A stretch of DNA of 64,000 bases, from contig CAKUVD010000006.1 in NCBI GenBank assembly GCA_934695325.1, positions 62,001 to 126,000 on the forward strand, read 5' to 3'. The stretch is from an uncultured Bacteroidales bacterium (GTDB lineage: Bacteria > Bacteroidota > Bacteroidia > Bacteroidales > UBA932). The notes beneath the pieces are model-generated. The model was given only the letters and a program-made list of their open reading frames with translations, made no database searches and was not told the origin of the DNA. The position numbers and the translations under genes were made by a program. Below, piece by piece: positions 27,976 through 36,144 of this stretch; positions within the stretch are counted from its first letter, which is position 1; the number at the start of each line of letters is the position of its first letter.

Positions 27976-29313
27976 ATGAATGAAATAGAAATGGCCTTGG
28001 AGAGAGCCAGGGATACGAAGGCTCTCGAATTCGGCGCAGGTGCAATGGAGAAGGTGCCTGCGATGTTCAGCAAACTCTTTCCGGGAAAGAAGGCTGTCGT
28101 GGTAGCCGACAATAACACATATAAGGTAGCAGGGGAGGCAGTGGACGGATATCTTCGCGATGCCGGAATTGAGACTGAATCTCCATTTATCTTCACGGAT
28201 CCGGAACTCTATGCAGAGTGGAGCTATATAGAGCAGCTTGAGGCTTTCCTGAAAGAACGTGACGTGGTAGCCGTTGCCGTGGGCTCAGGTGTCATAAATG
28301 ACCTTACGAAGCTTGTGTCAAGCCATCTGGGAAGGCGCTACATCATCGTCGGGACTGCCGCGTCAATGGACGGCTATACCGCTTATGGCGCATCTATAAC
28401 ATATCAGGGAAACAAGCAGACATTCGACTGTCCTGCGCCTCTCGGTATGGTTATGGACCCGGCCATTGCTGCGAAGGCGCCGAAAGGGATGTCAGCGTCC
28501 GGCTATGGGGATCTTATGGCAAAGATTCCTGCAGGTGCCGACTGGATCATTGCCGATGCTGTAGACAGCGAGAGCATTGATCCGTTCGCATTCTCTCTCG
28601 TACAGAAGAACTTGCGTTCTGCATTGTCCGACCCGGATGCGGTGGCTGCTGGTGATGTCGAGGCGACGGGCAAGCTTGCAGACGGCCTTATAATGAGCGG
28701 TTTCGCGATGCAGGCTATGTCATCAAGCCGTCCGGCTTCCGGAACTGATCATCAGTTCAGCCATTACTGGGATATGGAAGGCCTCTGCTATGAGGGCAAG
28801 CACGTCTCGCACGGATTCAAGGTGTCCATCGGGACACTTGTCTCGACGGCTTGCCTGGAGTATCTCCTCGGCAAGGACTTGAGTTCCCTGGATGTGGATA
28901 AGGCTGTCGCTCAGTGGCCTGAGTGGGAAGATATGGAAAAGCATATCCGTGTCATCTTCGAGGGTAAGCCTGGTCATCTGGCAAGGGGACTTGTGGAGAG
29001 TAAGGGCAAATATACCGACAAGGAAGGAATCCGCAAGGAACTTGAGCTGGTGAAAGGCAACTGGTCGTCTCTCAGCGAGAAGATAAGAAAGCAGATCATT
29101 CCGTTCGATGAGGTATATGATTGCCTCAAGCGTGTCGGCGCTCCTTATGAGCCGGAGATGATAGGCGTAAGCCGTGAGAAACTCCGCAGCACGTTCCGTG
29201 CGATTCCGTTTATGAGGAACAGGTTCACAGGCATTGACCTTATATACAGGGCCGGCCTGATGGGCGAAGTCGAGGAATATCTGTTCGGAAAGGGCGGACA
29301 TTATGAGTGCTAG
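27976..29313 (+). CDS. araM: sn-Glycerol-1-phosphate dehydrogenase (AraM/EgsA family)
   Basis: A 445-residue cytoplasmic enzyme of the iron-containing-alcohol-dehydrogenase-like superfamily. The NAD(P)-binding region holds VAVAVGSGVINDLTK and VGTAASMDGYTAYGAS. Likely metal ligands are D in ASGYGDLMAK, H in SGTDHQFSHYWDM and H in GKHVSHGFK. The family interconverts glycerol-1-phosphate and dihydroxyacetone phosphate; B. subtilis AraM makes G1P for an ether-linked lipid. Here it sits inside a SusC/SusD-phosphoesterase operon, so the oxidative, catabolic direction is more likely. It lies 52 bases after the phosphoesterase gene and overlaps the next gene by 11 bases. Confidence 0.92.
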   Translation: MNEIEMALERARDTKALEFGAGAMEKVPAMFSKLFPGKKAVVVADNNTYKVAGEAVDGYLRDAGIETESPFIFTDPELYAEWSYIEQLEAFLKERDVVAVAVGSGVINDLTKLVSSHLGRRYIIVGTAASMDGYTAYGASITYQGNKQTFDCPAPLGMVMDPAIAAKAPKGMSASGYGDLMAKIPAGADWIIADAVDSESIDPFAFSLVQKNLRSALSDPDAVAAGDVEATGKLADGLIMSGFAMQAMSSSRPASGTDHQFSHYWDMEGLCYEGKHVSHGFKVSIGTLVSTACLEYLLGKDLSSLDVDKAVAQWPEWEDMEKHIRVIFEGKPGHLARGLVESKGKYTDKEGIRKELELVKGNWSSLSEKIRKQIIPFDEVYDCLKRVGAPYEPEMIGVSREKLRSTFRAIPFMRNRFTGIDLIYRAGLMGEVEEYLFGKGGHYEC

Positions 29314-30490
29314 CATCGTGAGAAAATTCTTTGCGTCGGCGGTAGTCGCTTCCTGTCTCTGGCTTTGTGCCTGGACGGGGGCCGTTGCCGCCGGTATGCC
29401 TGAAAGCATATTTGTGGGAGGGCAGGCGCAGCACGTGCAGGGCATAGCCTATGACGCAGAGGGGCAGTGTATGTATATGTCATTCACCAGCCGTTTCCTT
29501 AAAGTGGACTTGAAGGGCAATGTGCTTGCTTCCATTGACCGCATCCAGGGGCATCTCGGCGCTATGACGTTCGACCCTGTAGGACGTAAGGTGTATGCGT
29601 CTCTTGAATGCAAGGATGACCAGATAGGGCAGGGGATAGCCAAGACTCTTTCGGTGGATGTCGTTAAGGAGTCGGTGTTCTACATAGCCATAATCGATGT
29701 GGACAGGCTGGACAGAATGGGCGCAGACCCGGAGGACGGTGAAATCCTGCGTACCGTGTGTCTTCTCGAGCCTTGCGGGGACTACTCCGCCGAGGTCAAT
29801 GTGGATGGCTCCGTACTGAGACACCGTTTCGGCTGTTCCGGAGTGGACGGAGTCGCCATCGCCCCTGCCATCGGCTCTTCCGAGAAGTCTCTGGAGAAGG
29901 CAGGGAGGCTATACCTCTATGTCGCCTATGGCATCTATGGGGACATTGACAGGAAGGACAATGATTACCAGGTGATGCTCCAGTATGACCTGAAGAGCCT
30001 GGATAGGTGGGCTCGTCCCGTGAGATTCGGAACCGCGCATATGGACGGGCCCAAGAAACCTGCCGCCAAGTATTTCATATTTACCGGCAACACGACGTAT
30101 GGGGTGCAGAACCTTGCATACGATCCTTATACTGGGGATATGTTTATGGCAGTGTACAAGGGTAAGAAAAAGCAGTACCCTAACTATAGCCTCTATGCGT
30201 TCAGTCTTTCGCAGAAGCCTTTCAGGGCGGAATTGGCCAATGTCCCTTATATGCCTGGCAAGTGCAGACAGCTTAAGCTTGACGGCTCCATCGGACACGA
30301 AGACCCTGCCACAGGCATAAGCGGATGGACCTTCAAGTGGGGAAGCACTGGTCTCGACCCTCTTGGCGACGGTTTCTGGTACATTTCTCAGAATACCAAG
30401 AGCGCCGACGGAAAGCAGTGCTGCAAGGCGGTGCTTTACCGCTGGACCGGATCGGCTGATGTTCCATTTGAAGAAGTGACAGACAGATAA
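29303..30490 (+). CDS. Secreted protein of unknown function, possible beta-propeller
   Basis: A 395-residue protein whose ATG lies inside the end of the dehydrogenase gene (11-base overlap), so translation is coupled. The N terminus has a hydrophobic export signal (FFASAVVASCLWLCAWTGAVAAG). The body has repeated segments of the form HVQGIAYDAEGQCMYMSF, LGAMTFDPVGRKVYASL and VQNLAYDPYTGDMFMAVY, spaced like blades of a YncE-type propeller. I recognise no catalytic motif. As last gene of the operon, before a strong hairpin, it is probably a periplasmic or surface partner in substrate binding or hydrolysis. Function inferred from context only. Confidence 0.8.
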   Translation: MSASIVRKFFASAVVASCLWLCAWTGAVAAGMPESIFVGGQAQHVQGIAYDAEGQCMYMSFTSRFLKVDLKGNVLASIDRIQGHLGAMTFDPVGRKVYASLECKDDQIGQGIAKTLSVDVVKESVFYIAIIDVDRLDRMGADPEDGEILRTVCLLEPCGDYSAEVNVDGSVLRHRFGCSGVDGVAIAPAIGSSEKSLEKAGRLYLYVAYGIYGDIDRKDNDYQVMLQYDLKSLDRWARPVRFGTAHMDGPKKPAAKYFIFTGNTTYGVQNLAYDPYTGDMFMAVYKGKKKQYPNYSLYAFSLSQKPFRAELANVPYMPGKCRQLKLDGSIGHEDPATGISGWTFKWGSTGLDPLGDGFWYISQNTKSADGKQCCKAVLYRWTGSADVPFEEVTDR

Positions 30491-30516
30491 TCATATTGTA
30501 TATTTTGGTTTGTTTT

Positions 30517-30549
30517 TCGACCGGCCGGGGCGTAATTTGTCCCGGCCGG
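30517..30549 (+). terminator. Hairpin ending the SusC-to-propeller operon
   Basis: GACCGGCCGGG at 30517-30527 pairs perfectly with CCCGGCCGGTC at 30539-30549. The downstream T content is low. Confidence 0.75.
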
Positions 30550-30562
30550 TCTCTGTATAGAG

Positions 30563-30763
30563 CTCACAGGCGTCGGCCTGTGGGGTGTTCATCTCTATGG
30601 AACACAGGCATAGCCTGAGCGGTGTATTGCGAAGGCCCATATTGGCAGATACGGAACTGGTCCGATGTATATTACAAGCAAATGACCGCAGTGTCAGGAC
30701 GACATTGCGGTCACTTGCTATATGGCCCCACAGGCAATGCCTATGGGAGTATTGTCCGATGTT
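30563..30763. repeat. Three imperfect hairpin repeats plus an 18-bp hairpin (possible structured RNA)
   Basis: CACAGGC recurs at 30563, 30601 and 30727, each time followed within 3-4 bases by GCCTG or GCCTATG, forming three small hairpins. Units two and three also share a trailing GTATTG and TCCGATGT...TTAC. Between them, 30676-30693 pairs with 30699-30716 over 18 bp with two wobble positions around the loop AGGAC. No reading frame explains this. It may be an RNA gene or an intergenic repeat family. Confidence 0.6.
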
Positions 30764-33490
30764 TTACTTGCTCTGTGCGATTGCAGCCTGTGCCGCGGCA
30801 AGGCGGGCGATAGGCACGCGGAACGGTGAGCAGGATACGTAGTCGATTCCGATCTTGTTGAAGAACTTGATTGAATCAGGATCTCCGCCGTGCTCTCCGC
30901 AGACGCCGCACTTGAGCTCAGGTCTCTTGGAACGTCCGCTCTGGATACCGTACTCCACAAGCTTGCCGACGCCCTTGGTGTCGATGGTCTTGAACGGATC
31001 CGCATCCAGGATCTTGTTTCCGAGATACTCACCCATAAATGTGCCTACATCGTCACGTGAGAATCCGAAGGTCATCTGAGTGAGGTCGTTCGTACCGAAT
31101 GAGAAGAACTGTGCAGTACGTGCCATACGGTCGCCTGTGAGGGCGGCGCGAGGAATCTCGATCATTGTTCCGAACTGGTAGTGGATGGAGGTGCTGTACT
31201 TGCCCTCGACCTCGGCCTTCACTCTGTCGCAGATGGCTTTCTGGAAACTCAGTTCGCGAGCGGAGATGGTCACAGGGATCATTATTTCAGGAACCGGGTG
31301 CAGACCTTCAGCCTGGAGTTCTGCCGCTGCTGTGAAGATAGCCCTGTACTCAACCTCGGCGATAAGAGGGAATGACACGTGGAGACGCACTCCGCGGTGA
31401 CCCATCATAGGGTTCACTTCGTGCAGTGACTCGCCGCGCTTCTCGATTTCCTCTACGGTCACGCCAAGCTCCTTGGCAAGCTCCTCTTTCTTCTCCTCTG
31501 TCTTAGGTACGAACTCGTGAAGAGGCGGGTCGAGGAGGCGGAATACTACAGGCTTTCCGTCCATAATCCTGAGCGTGCTCTTTACGGAAGCCATAATGTA
31601 TGGCTCCAACTCTGTGAGGGCAGCCTTTCTTTCCTCGTCGGTGTCGCAGAGAATCATCTTGCGGAGCTTTGCGAGAGGAGTCTCAGAGTTCTTTCCATAG
31701 AACATATGCTCAAGACGGAACAGACCGATTCCCTCGGCTCCGAATGAGAGAGCCTTGGCGGCATCCTCTGGAGTATCTGCATTGGTACGAATTCCGAGCT
31801 TGCGGAACTTGTCGGCGAGAGCCATAAATTTCACGAACAGAGGGTTCTCGGATGCGTCCATCGTCTCGATCTTCGCATTGTAGACGAGACCCTTGGTGCC
31901 GTTGAGGCTGAACCAGTCGCCTTCCTTGAACTGATTGTCGTGGCCTGCGAATGTCACGGTCTTGTTCTCGAGGTCGATGTGCATAGCATCGCATCCTACG
32001 ATGCAGCATTTGCCCCATCCACGAGCCACGAGAGCGGCGTGTGATGTCATTCCTCCGCGTACTGTAAGGATACCTGCGGCGGCGCGCATACCTTCGATGT
32101 CTTCAGGGGACGTCTCCTCACGGACGAGGATGACTTTCTTTCCTTCCTCGGCGGCTTTCACTGCGTCCTCAGGCGAGAACACAAGCGTACCTACAGCTCC
32201 GCCTGGAGATGCAGGAAGTCCCTGTGCCATAACCTCGGCCTTCTTCTCGGACGCCGGGTCAAGGATAGGGTGGAGGATCTCATCGAGCTGTGCAGGAGAA
32301 ACGCGCATTACAGCTGTCTTCTCGTCGATCATACCTTCCTCGAGCATATCGATGGCCATCTGGAGGGCGGCAAGACCGGTCCTCTTTCCGATGCGGCACT
32401 GGAGCATCCAGAGGTGTCCTTCCTGTATGGTGAACTCTATGTCCTGCATATCGTGGAAGTGCTCCTCAAGTCTCTTTCTGATATCGTCAAGCTCCTTATA
32501 TACTTCTGGCATTGCCTTCTCCAGGGACTCGAGATCCTTGTTCTTCTCTGTCTTCGTGGCCTCGTTCAGAGGGTTAGGTGTGCGGATACCTGCGACGACA
32601 TCCTCGCCCTGGGCGTTGATGAGCCACTCTCCGTAGAATTTGTTGTCACCGTTCGCAGGGTTGCGTGAGAACGCTACACCTGTAGCCGATGTGTTGCCCA
32701 TATTGCCGAACACCATAGACTGTACGTTCACGGCCGTGCCCCAGTCATCAGGAATCTTCTCGATCTTTCTGTATGTGATGGCGCGCTTTCCGTTCCAGGA
32801 CTTGAACACGCCTCCGATAGAACCCCAGAGCTGCTCTTTGGCTGTATCAGGGAATTCCACGCCGAGAACTTCCTTGACCTTGGCCTTGAACTTGTCGCAG
32901 AGGTCCTTGAGCTCCTCGGCGGTGATTTCAGTGTCAGAAGTGTAACCTTTGGCAGCCTTGAGTTCTGACATCATCTTGTCAAGCTGCTGGCGGATTCCCT
33001 TTCCGTCCTCAGGCTCGATGCCTTCGGCTTTCTCCATTACGACGTCTGAGTACATCATTATGAGACGGCGGTATGCGTCATATACGAAACGCGGGTTGCC
33101 TGTCTTCTTGATGAGTCCAGGAAGCGTGTCCGAACAGAGTCCTATGTTGAGGATGGTGTCCATCATTCCAGGCATCGAACTCCTGGCGCCTGAGCGGCAG
33201 CTTACGAGGAGAGGATCGTTCGGGTCGCCGAACTTCTTGCCCATAAGCTTCTCTGTAGCCTCAAGAGCCTCAGCGACTTCTTTCTTGAGTTCGTCAGAAT
33301 AGCCTCCGCCGAGAGCATAGTACTCAGCGCAGCATTCTGTCGTGATGGTGAAGCCTGCAGGTACAGGCATACCGAGAAGGTTCATCTCGGCAAGGTTCGC
33401 TCCTTTTCCTCCGAGGAGCTCACGCATAGTGCCGTTTCCTTCGGCTGTCTTGCCTCCGAAACGGTAAACCCTTTTTTTGTTTTCTGACAT
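30764..33490 (-). CDS. ppdK: Pyruvate, phosphate dikinase
   Basis: The enzyme interconverts pyruvate, ATP and phosphate with phosphoenolpyruvate, AMP and pyrophosphate. From ATG 33490 (MSENKKRVYRFGGKTAEGNG) it has 908 residues; an in-frame start at 33580 adds an unrelated N-terminal 30 residues. Visible parts are the ATP-grasp domain (LLGGKGANLAEM), the swivelling phosphohistidine domain (GGMTSHAALVARGWGKCCIVG, catalytic H in TSHAA) and the TIM-barrel PEP domain (GIGLFRLEHMF, MMGHRGVRL, ECKCGVCGEHGG-like KCGVCGEHGGDP). In anaerobic Bacteroidales it serves pyrophosphate-linked glycolysis or gluconeogenesis. It has its own promoter about 145 bases upstream. Confidence 0.97.
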   Translation of the reverse strand: MSENKKRVYRFGGKTAEGNGTMRELLGGKGANLAEMNLLGMPVPAGFTITTECCAEYYALGGGYSDELKKEVAEALEATEKLMGKKFGDPNDPLLVSCRSGARSSMPGMMDTILNIGLCSDTLPGLIKKTGNPRFVYDAYRRLIMMYSDVVMEKAEGIEPEDGKGIRQQLDKMMSELKAAKGYTSDTEITAEELKDLCDKFKAKVKEVLGVEFPDTAKEQLWGSIGGVFKSWNGKRAITYRKIEKIPDDWGTAVNVQSMVFGNMGNTSATGVAFSRNPANGDNKFYGEWLINAQGEDVVAGIRTPNPLNEATKTEKNKDLESLEKAMPEVYKELDDIRKRLEEHFHDMQDIEFTIQEGHLWMLQCRIGKRTGLAALQMAIDMLEEGMIDEKTAVMRVSPAQLDEILHPILDPASEKKAEVMAQGLPASPGGAVGTLVFSPEDAVKAAEEGKKVILVREETSPEDIEGMRAAAGILTVRGGMTSHAALVARGWGKCCIVGCDAMHIDLENKTVTFAGHDNQFKEGDWFSLNGTKGLVYNAKIETMDASENPLFVKFMALADKFRKLGIRTNADTPEDAAKALSFGAEGIGLFRLEHMFYGKNSETPLAKLRKMILCDTDEERKAALTELEPYIMASVKSTLRIMDGKPVVFRLLDPPLHEFVPKTEEKKEELAKELGVTVEEIEKRGESLHEVNPMMGHRGVRLHVSFPLIAEVEYRAIFTAAAELQAEGLHPVPEIMIPVTISARELSFQKAICDRVKAEVEGKYSTSIHYQFGTMIEIPRAALTGDRMARTAQFFSFGTNDLTQMTFGFSRDDVGTFMGEYLGNKILDADPFKTIDTKGVGKLVEYGIQSGRSKRPELKCGVCGEHGGDPDSIKFFNKIGIDYVSCSPFRVPIARLAAAQAAIAQSK

Positions 33491-33642
33491 ATTGTAAAAT
33501 CGGTTTTTGATTTTGTCTGTTTTTATAAATGCGGCCGCCTCCGATATGGCTGCCGTGATTCTTTCCCGAACGACTGACACTTAGGAAACAGTCCCTGGAC
33601 TGGATGCCGTTCCCGAAATGGCCTTTCGGCGGAGTCAGACTG

Positions 33643-33673
33643 CAAATTTAATCATTTTACGCAATACACACAA
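33643..33673 (-). promoter_or_regulatory. Promoter of ppdK
   Basis: On the minus strand TTG (33673-33671), 20 bases, then TAAATTTG (33650-33643). Leader about 145 bases. Confidence 0.6.
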
Positions 33674-33705
33674 TAGCGCAAGCCGCTTTTGATATGTGTG
33701 AGTTC

Positions 33706-34677
33706 TCACTTTTCACGGTTCTTCCGATATATCTGCATAGAGTTGATGACATTCTGCCAGATGCTGTAAAGTCCTCCGGCGACTGATGTCACAGGCGTGA
33801 GATATGAATATCCGAGCCAAATCAGGAATCCGGTGTTCTTCTGCCCCAGAGACTGCCCGGCCGTGAGCGAGTCCGATTCCGCCGTTCCGTTCTCTCCTCC
33901 TGCTGATACTCTCCCCGCAATTCTGCCGACCCCGAACTGAACCAGCGTGCAGGCCAGTGAAATCAGTCCGATAAGCACTGCTGTCCATATTGATATCCTG
34001 CTGTTCATAAGCGCTCTCGTAGCCAGGTAGATGGAAAATCCCAGGGCCAGTCCCCAGAAATAGAAAGCCCAGTCAGCATACCGCATAAGCTTTCTCTGGA
34101 GTTTTCCTGCGGTGTATCTAATCACCCAGGCCAGAATGAGCGGAAGGACGAGAATCGGGAAGATCCTTATGCAGATGGCAGAAAGACTGCCGATGAACGT
34201 GGCCTCTGACGCTGTATTGAAAAGAGGAATTATCGGAGGGATGATGACCGCCGCTGCAATGTTGATGATGACGACATAAGATATCGTGTCGGGGAGGCTT
34301 CCTCCGAGCTTCCCGGTGATTACTCCGGCTGCGGCCGCGGTGGGGCAGATGAAGCACAGCATCGCACTCTCCGCCAGGATTCTCGCAGTCCCGTCAGGGA
34401 AGAGCATCGCGGTCACGGTCAATATGATGAACATCGCCACCTGAAATGCCAATATGATGAAGTGCCACTTTCTGAACCGCAGGTCGTGCGGGGATATCTT
34501 GTTGAACTGCAGGAACAGCATAATGGCTATCAGCACCGGCTGTATTTCTTTCGCGAACGCGGAAAAAACAGGCTCCACATTCGAGGCGAGCGTCGGCACC
34601 AGATATAGAATCATATAGGATGCTATGCCGGCCAATATGGCCAGCGGCAGCATCCAGTCCTTAATGAATTTCAGCAT
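33706..34677 (-). CDS. BASS-family (bile acid:sodium symporter-like) transporter
   Basis: A 323-residue integral membrane protein with about nine to ten hydrophobic segments. The pattern FAKEIQPVLIAIMLFLQFNKISPHDLRFRKWHFI followed by CFICPTAAAAGVITGKLGGS resembles the bile acid:Na+ symporter superfamily (SBF), in which the broken helices carry the P-T-rich sodium site. Bacterial members move organic acids, pantoate or other anions; the substrate here is unknown. It lies 12 bases downstream of the PhoH gene on the same strand, so the two are likely co-transcribed. Hydrophobicity and gene size support the call, but the fine assignment is moderate. Confidence 0.75.
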   Translation of the reverse strand: MLKFIKDWMLPLAILAGIASYMILYLVPTLASNVEPVFSAFAKEIQPVLIAIMLFLQFNKISPHDLRFRKWHFIILAFQVAMFIILTVTAMLFPDGTARILAESAMLCFICPTAAAAGVITGKLGGSLPDTISYVVIINIAAAVIIPPIIPLFNTASEATFIGSLSAICIRIFPILVLPLILAWVIRYTAGKLQRKLMRYADWAFYFWGLALGFSIYLATRALMNSRISIWTAVLIGLISLACTLVQFGVGRIAGRVSAGGENGTAESDSLTAGQSLGQKNTGFLIWLGYSYLTPVTSVAGGLYSIWQNVINSMQIYRKNREK

Positions 34678-34689
34678 TGAAGTAGATCC

Positions 34690-36081
34690 CTACAGCAGTT
34701 TGGAGGCGATTTCTGACAGTTCGCTCCGTTCTCCTTTTCTCAGGAATACGTGCTCGAACAGTTTCTGCCCGGCCATTTTCTCGCCCAGATGCGTCAGTCC
34801 GTTCGACCACTGGTCCAGATACGGCTGGTCAATCTGGAAAATGTCCCCGGTGAACACCATCTTGGTGCCTTCACCGGCTCTCGTTATGATCGTCTTGATC
34901 TCGTGAGGCGTGAGATTCTGGGCCTCGTCAATGATGAAGAACGCCTTGCCCAGGCTCCTTCCTCTTATGTATGCGAGCGGCGTGATGAGCAGCTTCTCGT
35001 CCTTGAGAAGCCCCTCTATGTGCTGATATTCCCTGCTGCTCGGGCGGAACTGAGCCTTGATGACATTCAGGTTGTCCATAAGCGGCTGCAGGAACGGGCT
35101 CATCTTGTTCTTCTGGTCCCCCGGAAGGAATCCGATGTCCTGGTTCCCGAGAATGACTGTAGGTCTCGAAAGTATTATCTGGTCGAAGTCCCGCTCCTGC
35201 TCCAGCGCTGACGCGAGAGCCAGCAAGGTCTTGCCTGTGCCTGCGCCTCCGGTGAGCGATACCAGCTGGATCTTCTTGTTCAGGCAGGCGTCGAGCGCGA
35301 ACTTCTGCTCGTCATTCCTCGGCTTGATGCCGCAGGCCTCGCGTTTTCGGACGAGGATTATCTTGTCCAGGTCTGCATCATATCTTGCGCATACTGTTTC
35401 CGCACCGTCTCGTCTTCCGGAGATCTTGAACAGCTGATTGGCTGCCGGAGCGCTCTTGCACAGCCTTCTCCAGTCTATCGTGTTGTCCTGTCCGTATGCC
35501 AGTTCCTGCAGGACGGAGTCATCAGCGTTGTCAATGAAGATGACTTCCTTCTGCGTGAACTCGATCCTTGACTCCTCGACGCGGTCGGTCAGGTAATCCT
35601 GCGCCACCATTCCAGCGGCCTTCGCCTTCATACGGAGATTTATGTCTTTGGTCACCAATGCGACGAAACGGTCGGGATTGTTGTCCCTCACCCATATAGC
35701 CGTGGCGAGTATCCTGTGGTCCTGGATGTCGTCGTGGAACAGGTCCTTCATATTATCCGGGAAAGGATGATTCGGCTCTATCTTGATGTTTCCAAGTCCT
35801 TTTCCCAGCGGCACCCCGTATCTTCCGAACATCTTGCCCTCTGTCAGGCGGTCTATGTCCCTCATAAATCCCCTGGCGTTGAAGCTCAGCGCATCGGTAC
35901 CTTTCTTGAACTTGTCCAACTCCTCCAGCACAGCCATCGGTATCACGATGTCGTTGTCCTGGAATTTCCGTATCGCCTTGTAGTCGTGCAGGACAATGTT
36001 CGTGTCGAGCACGAAGATTTTCGGCCTTCCGTGTCCTTCGCCTTTGCTCTGGACGTTTGCATATTTGTTTACCATAGCCAT
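34690..36081 (-). CDS. PIN domain-PhoH-like ATPase
   Basis: A 463-residue fusion. Residues 20-160 are a PIN nuclease domain with conserved acids (KIFVLDTNIVLHD, AVLEELDKFKKG, FVALVTKDINLRMKA). Residues 250-460 are the PhoH NTPase with Walker A SLTGGAGTGKTLLA and Walker B FFIIDEAQNLTP, then KMVFTGDIFQID. Such PhoH2/YlaK-type proteins are RNA helicase-ribonucleases in studied actinobacteria. The protein is cytoplasmic and of normal length for Bacteroidetes. Start ATG at 36081 (MAMVNKYANVQ) is supported by a 63-base gap to the preceding gene. Confidence 0.93.
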   Translation of the reverse strand: MAMVNKYANVQSKGEGHGRPKIFVLDTNIVLHDYKAIRKFQDNDIVIPMAVLEELDKFKKGTDALSFNARGFMRDIDRLTEGKMFGRYGVPLGKGLGNIKIEPNHPFPDNMKDLFHDDIQDHRILATAIWVRDNNPDRFVALVTKDINLRMKAKAAGMVAQDYLTDRVEESRIEFTQKEVIFIDNADDSVLQELAYGQDNTIDWRRLCKSAPAANQLFKISGRRDGAETVCARYDADLDKIILVRKREACGIKPRNDEQKFALDACLNKKIQLVSLTGGAGTGKTLLALASALEQERDFDQIILSRPTVILGNQDIGFLPGDQKNKMSPFLQPLMDNLNVIKAQFRPSSREYQHIEGLLKDEKLLITPLAYIRGRSLGKAFFIIDEAQNLTPHEIKTIITRAGEGTKMVFTGDIFQIDQPYLDQWSNGLTHLGEKMAGQKLFEHVFLRKGERSELSEIASKLL

Positions 36082-36144
36082 ATTGTTTATTCCATCGGAT
36101 GGGAGACAGTCGTCGCCAGGTCTCGGACGAGGCGGGTGTGATTG

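Noticed and set aside
30585..30842. Small plus-strand reading frames in the structured repeat region
   Set aside because: They overlap hairpins and the end of ppdK and show no coding character.
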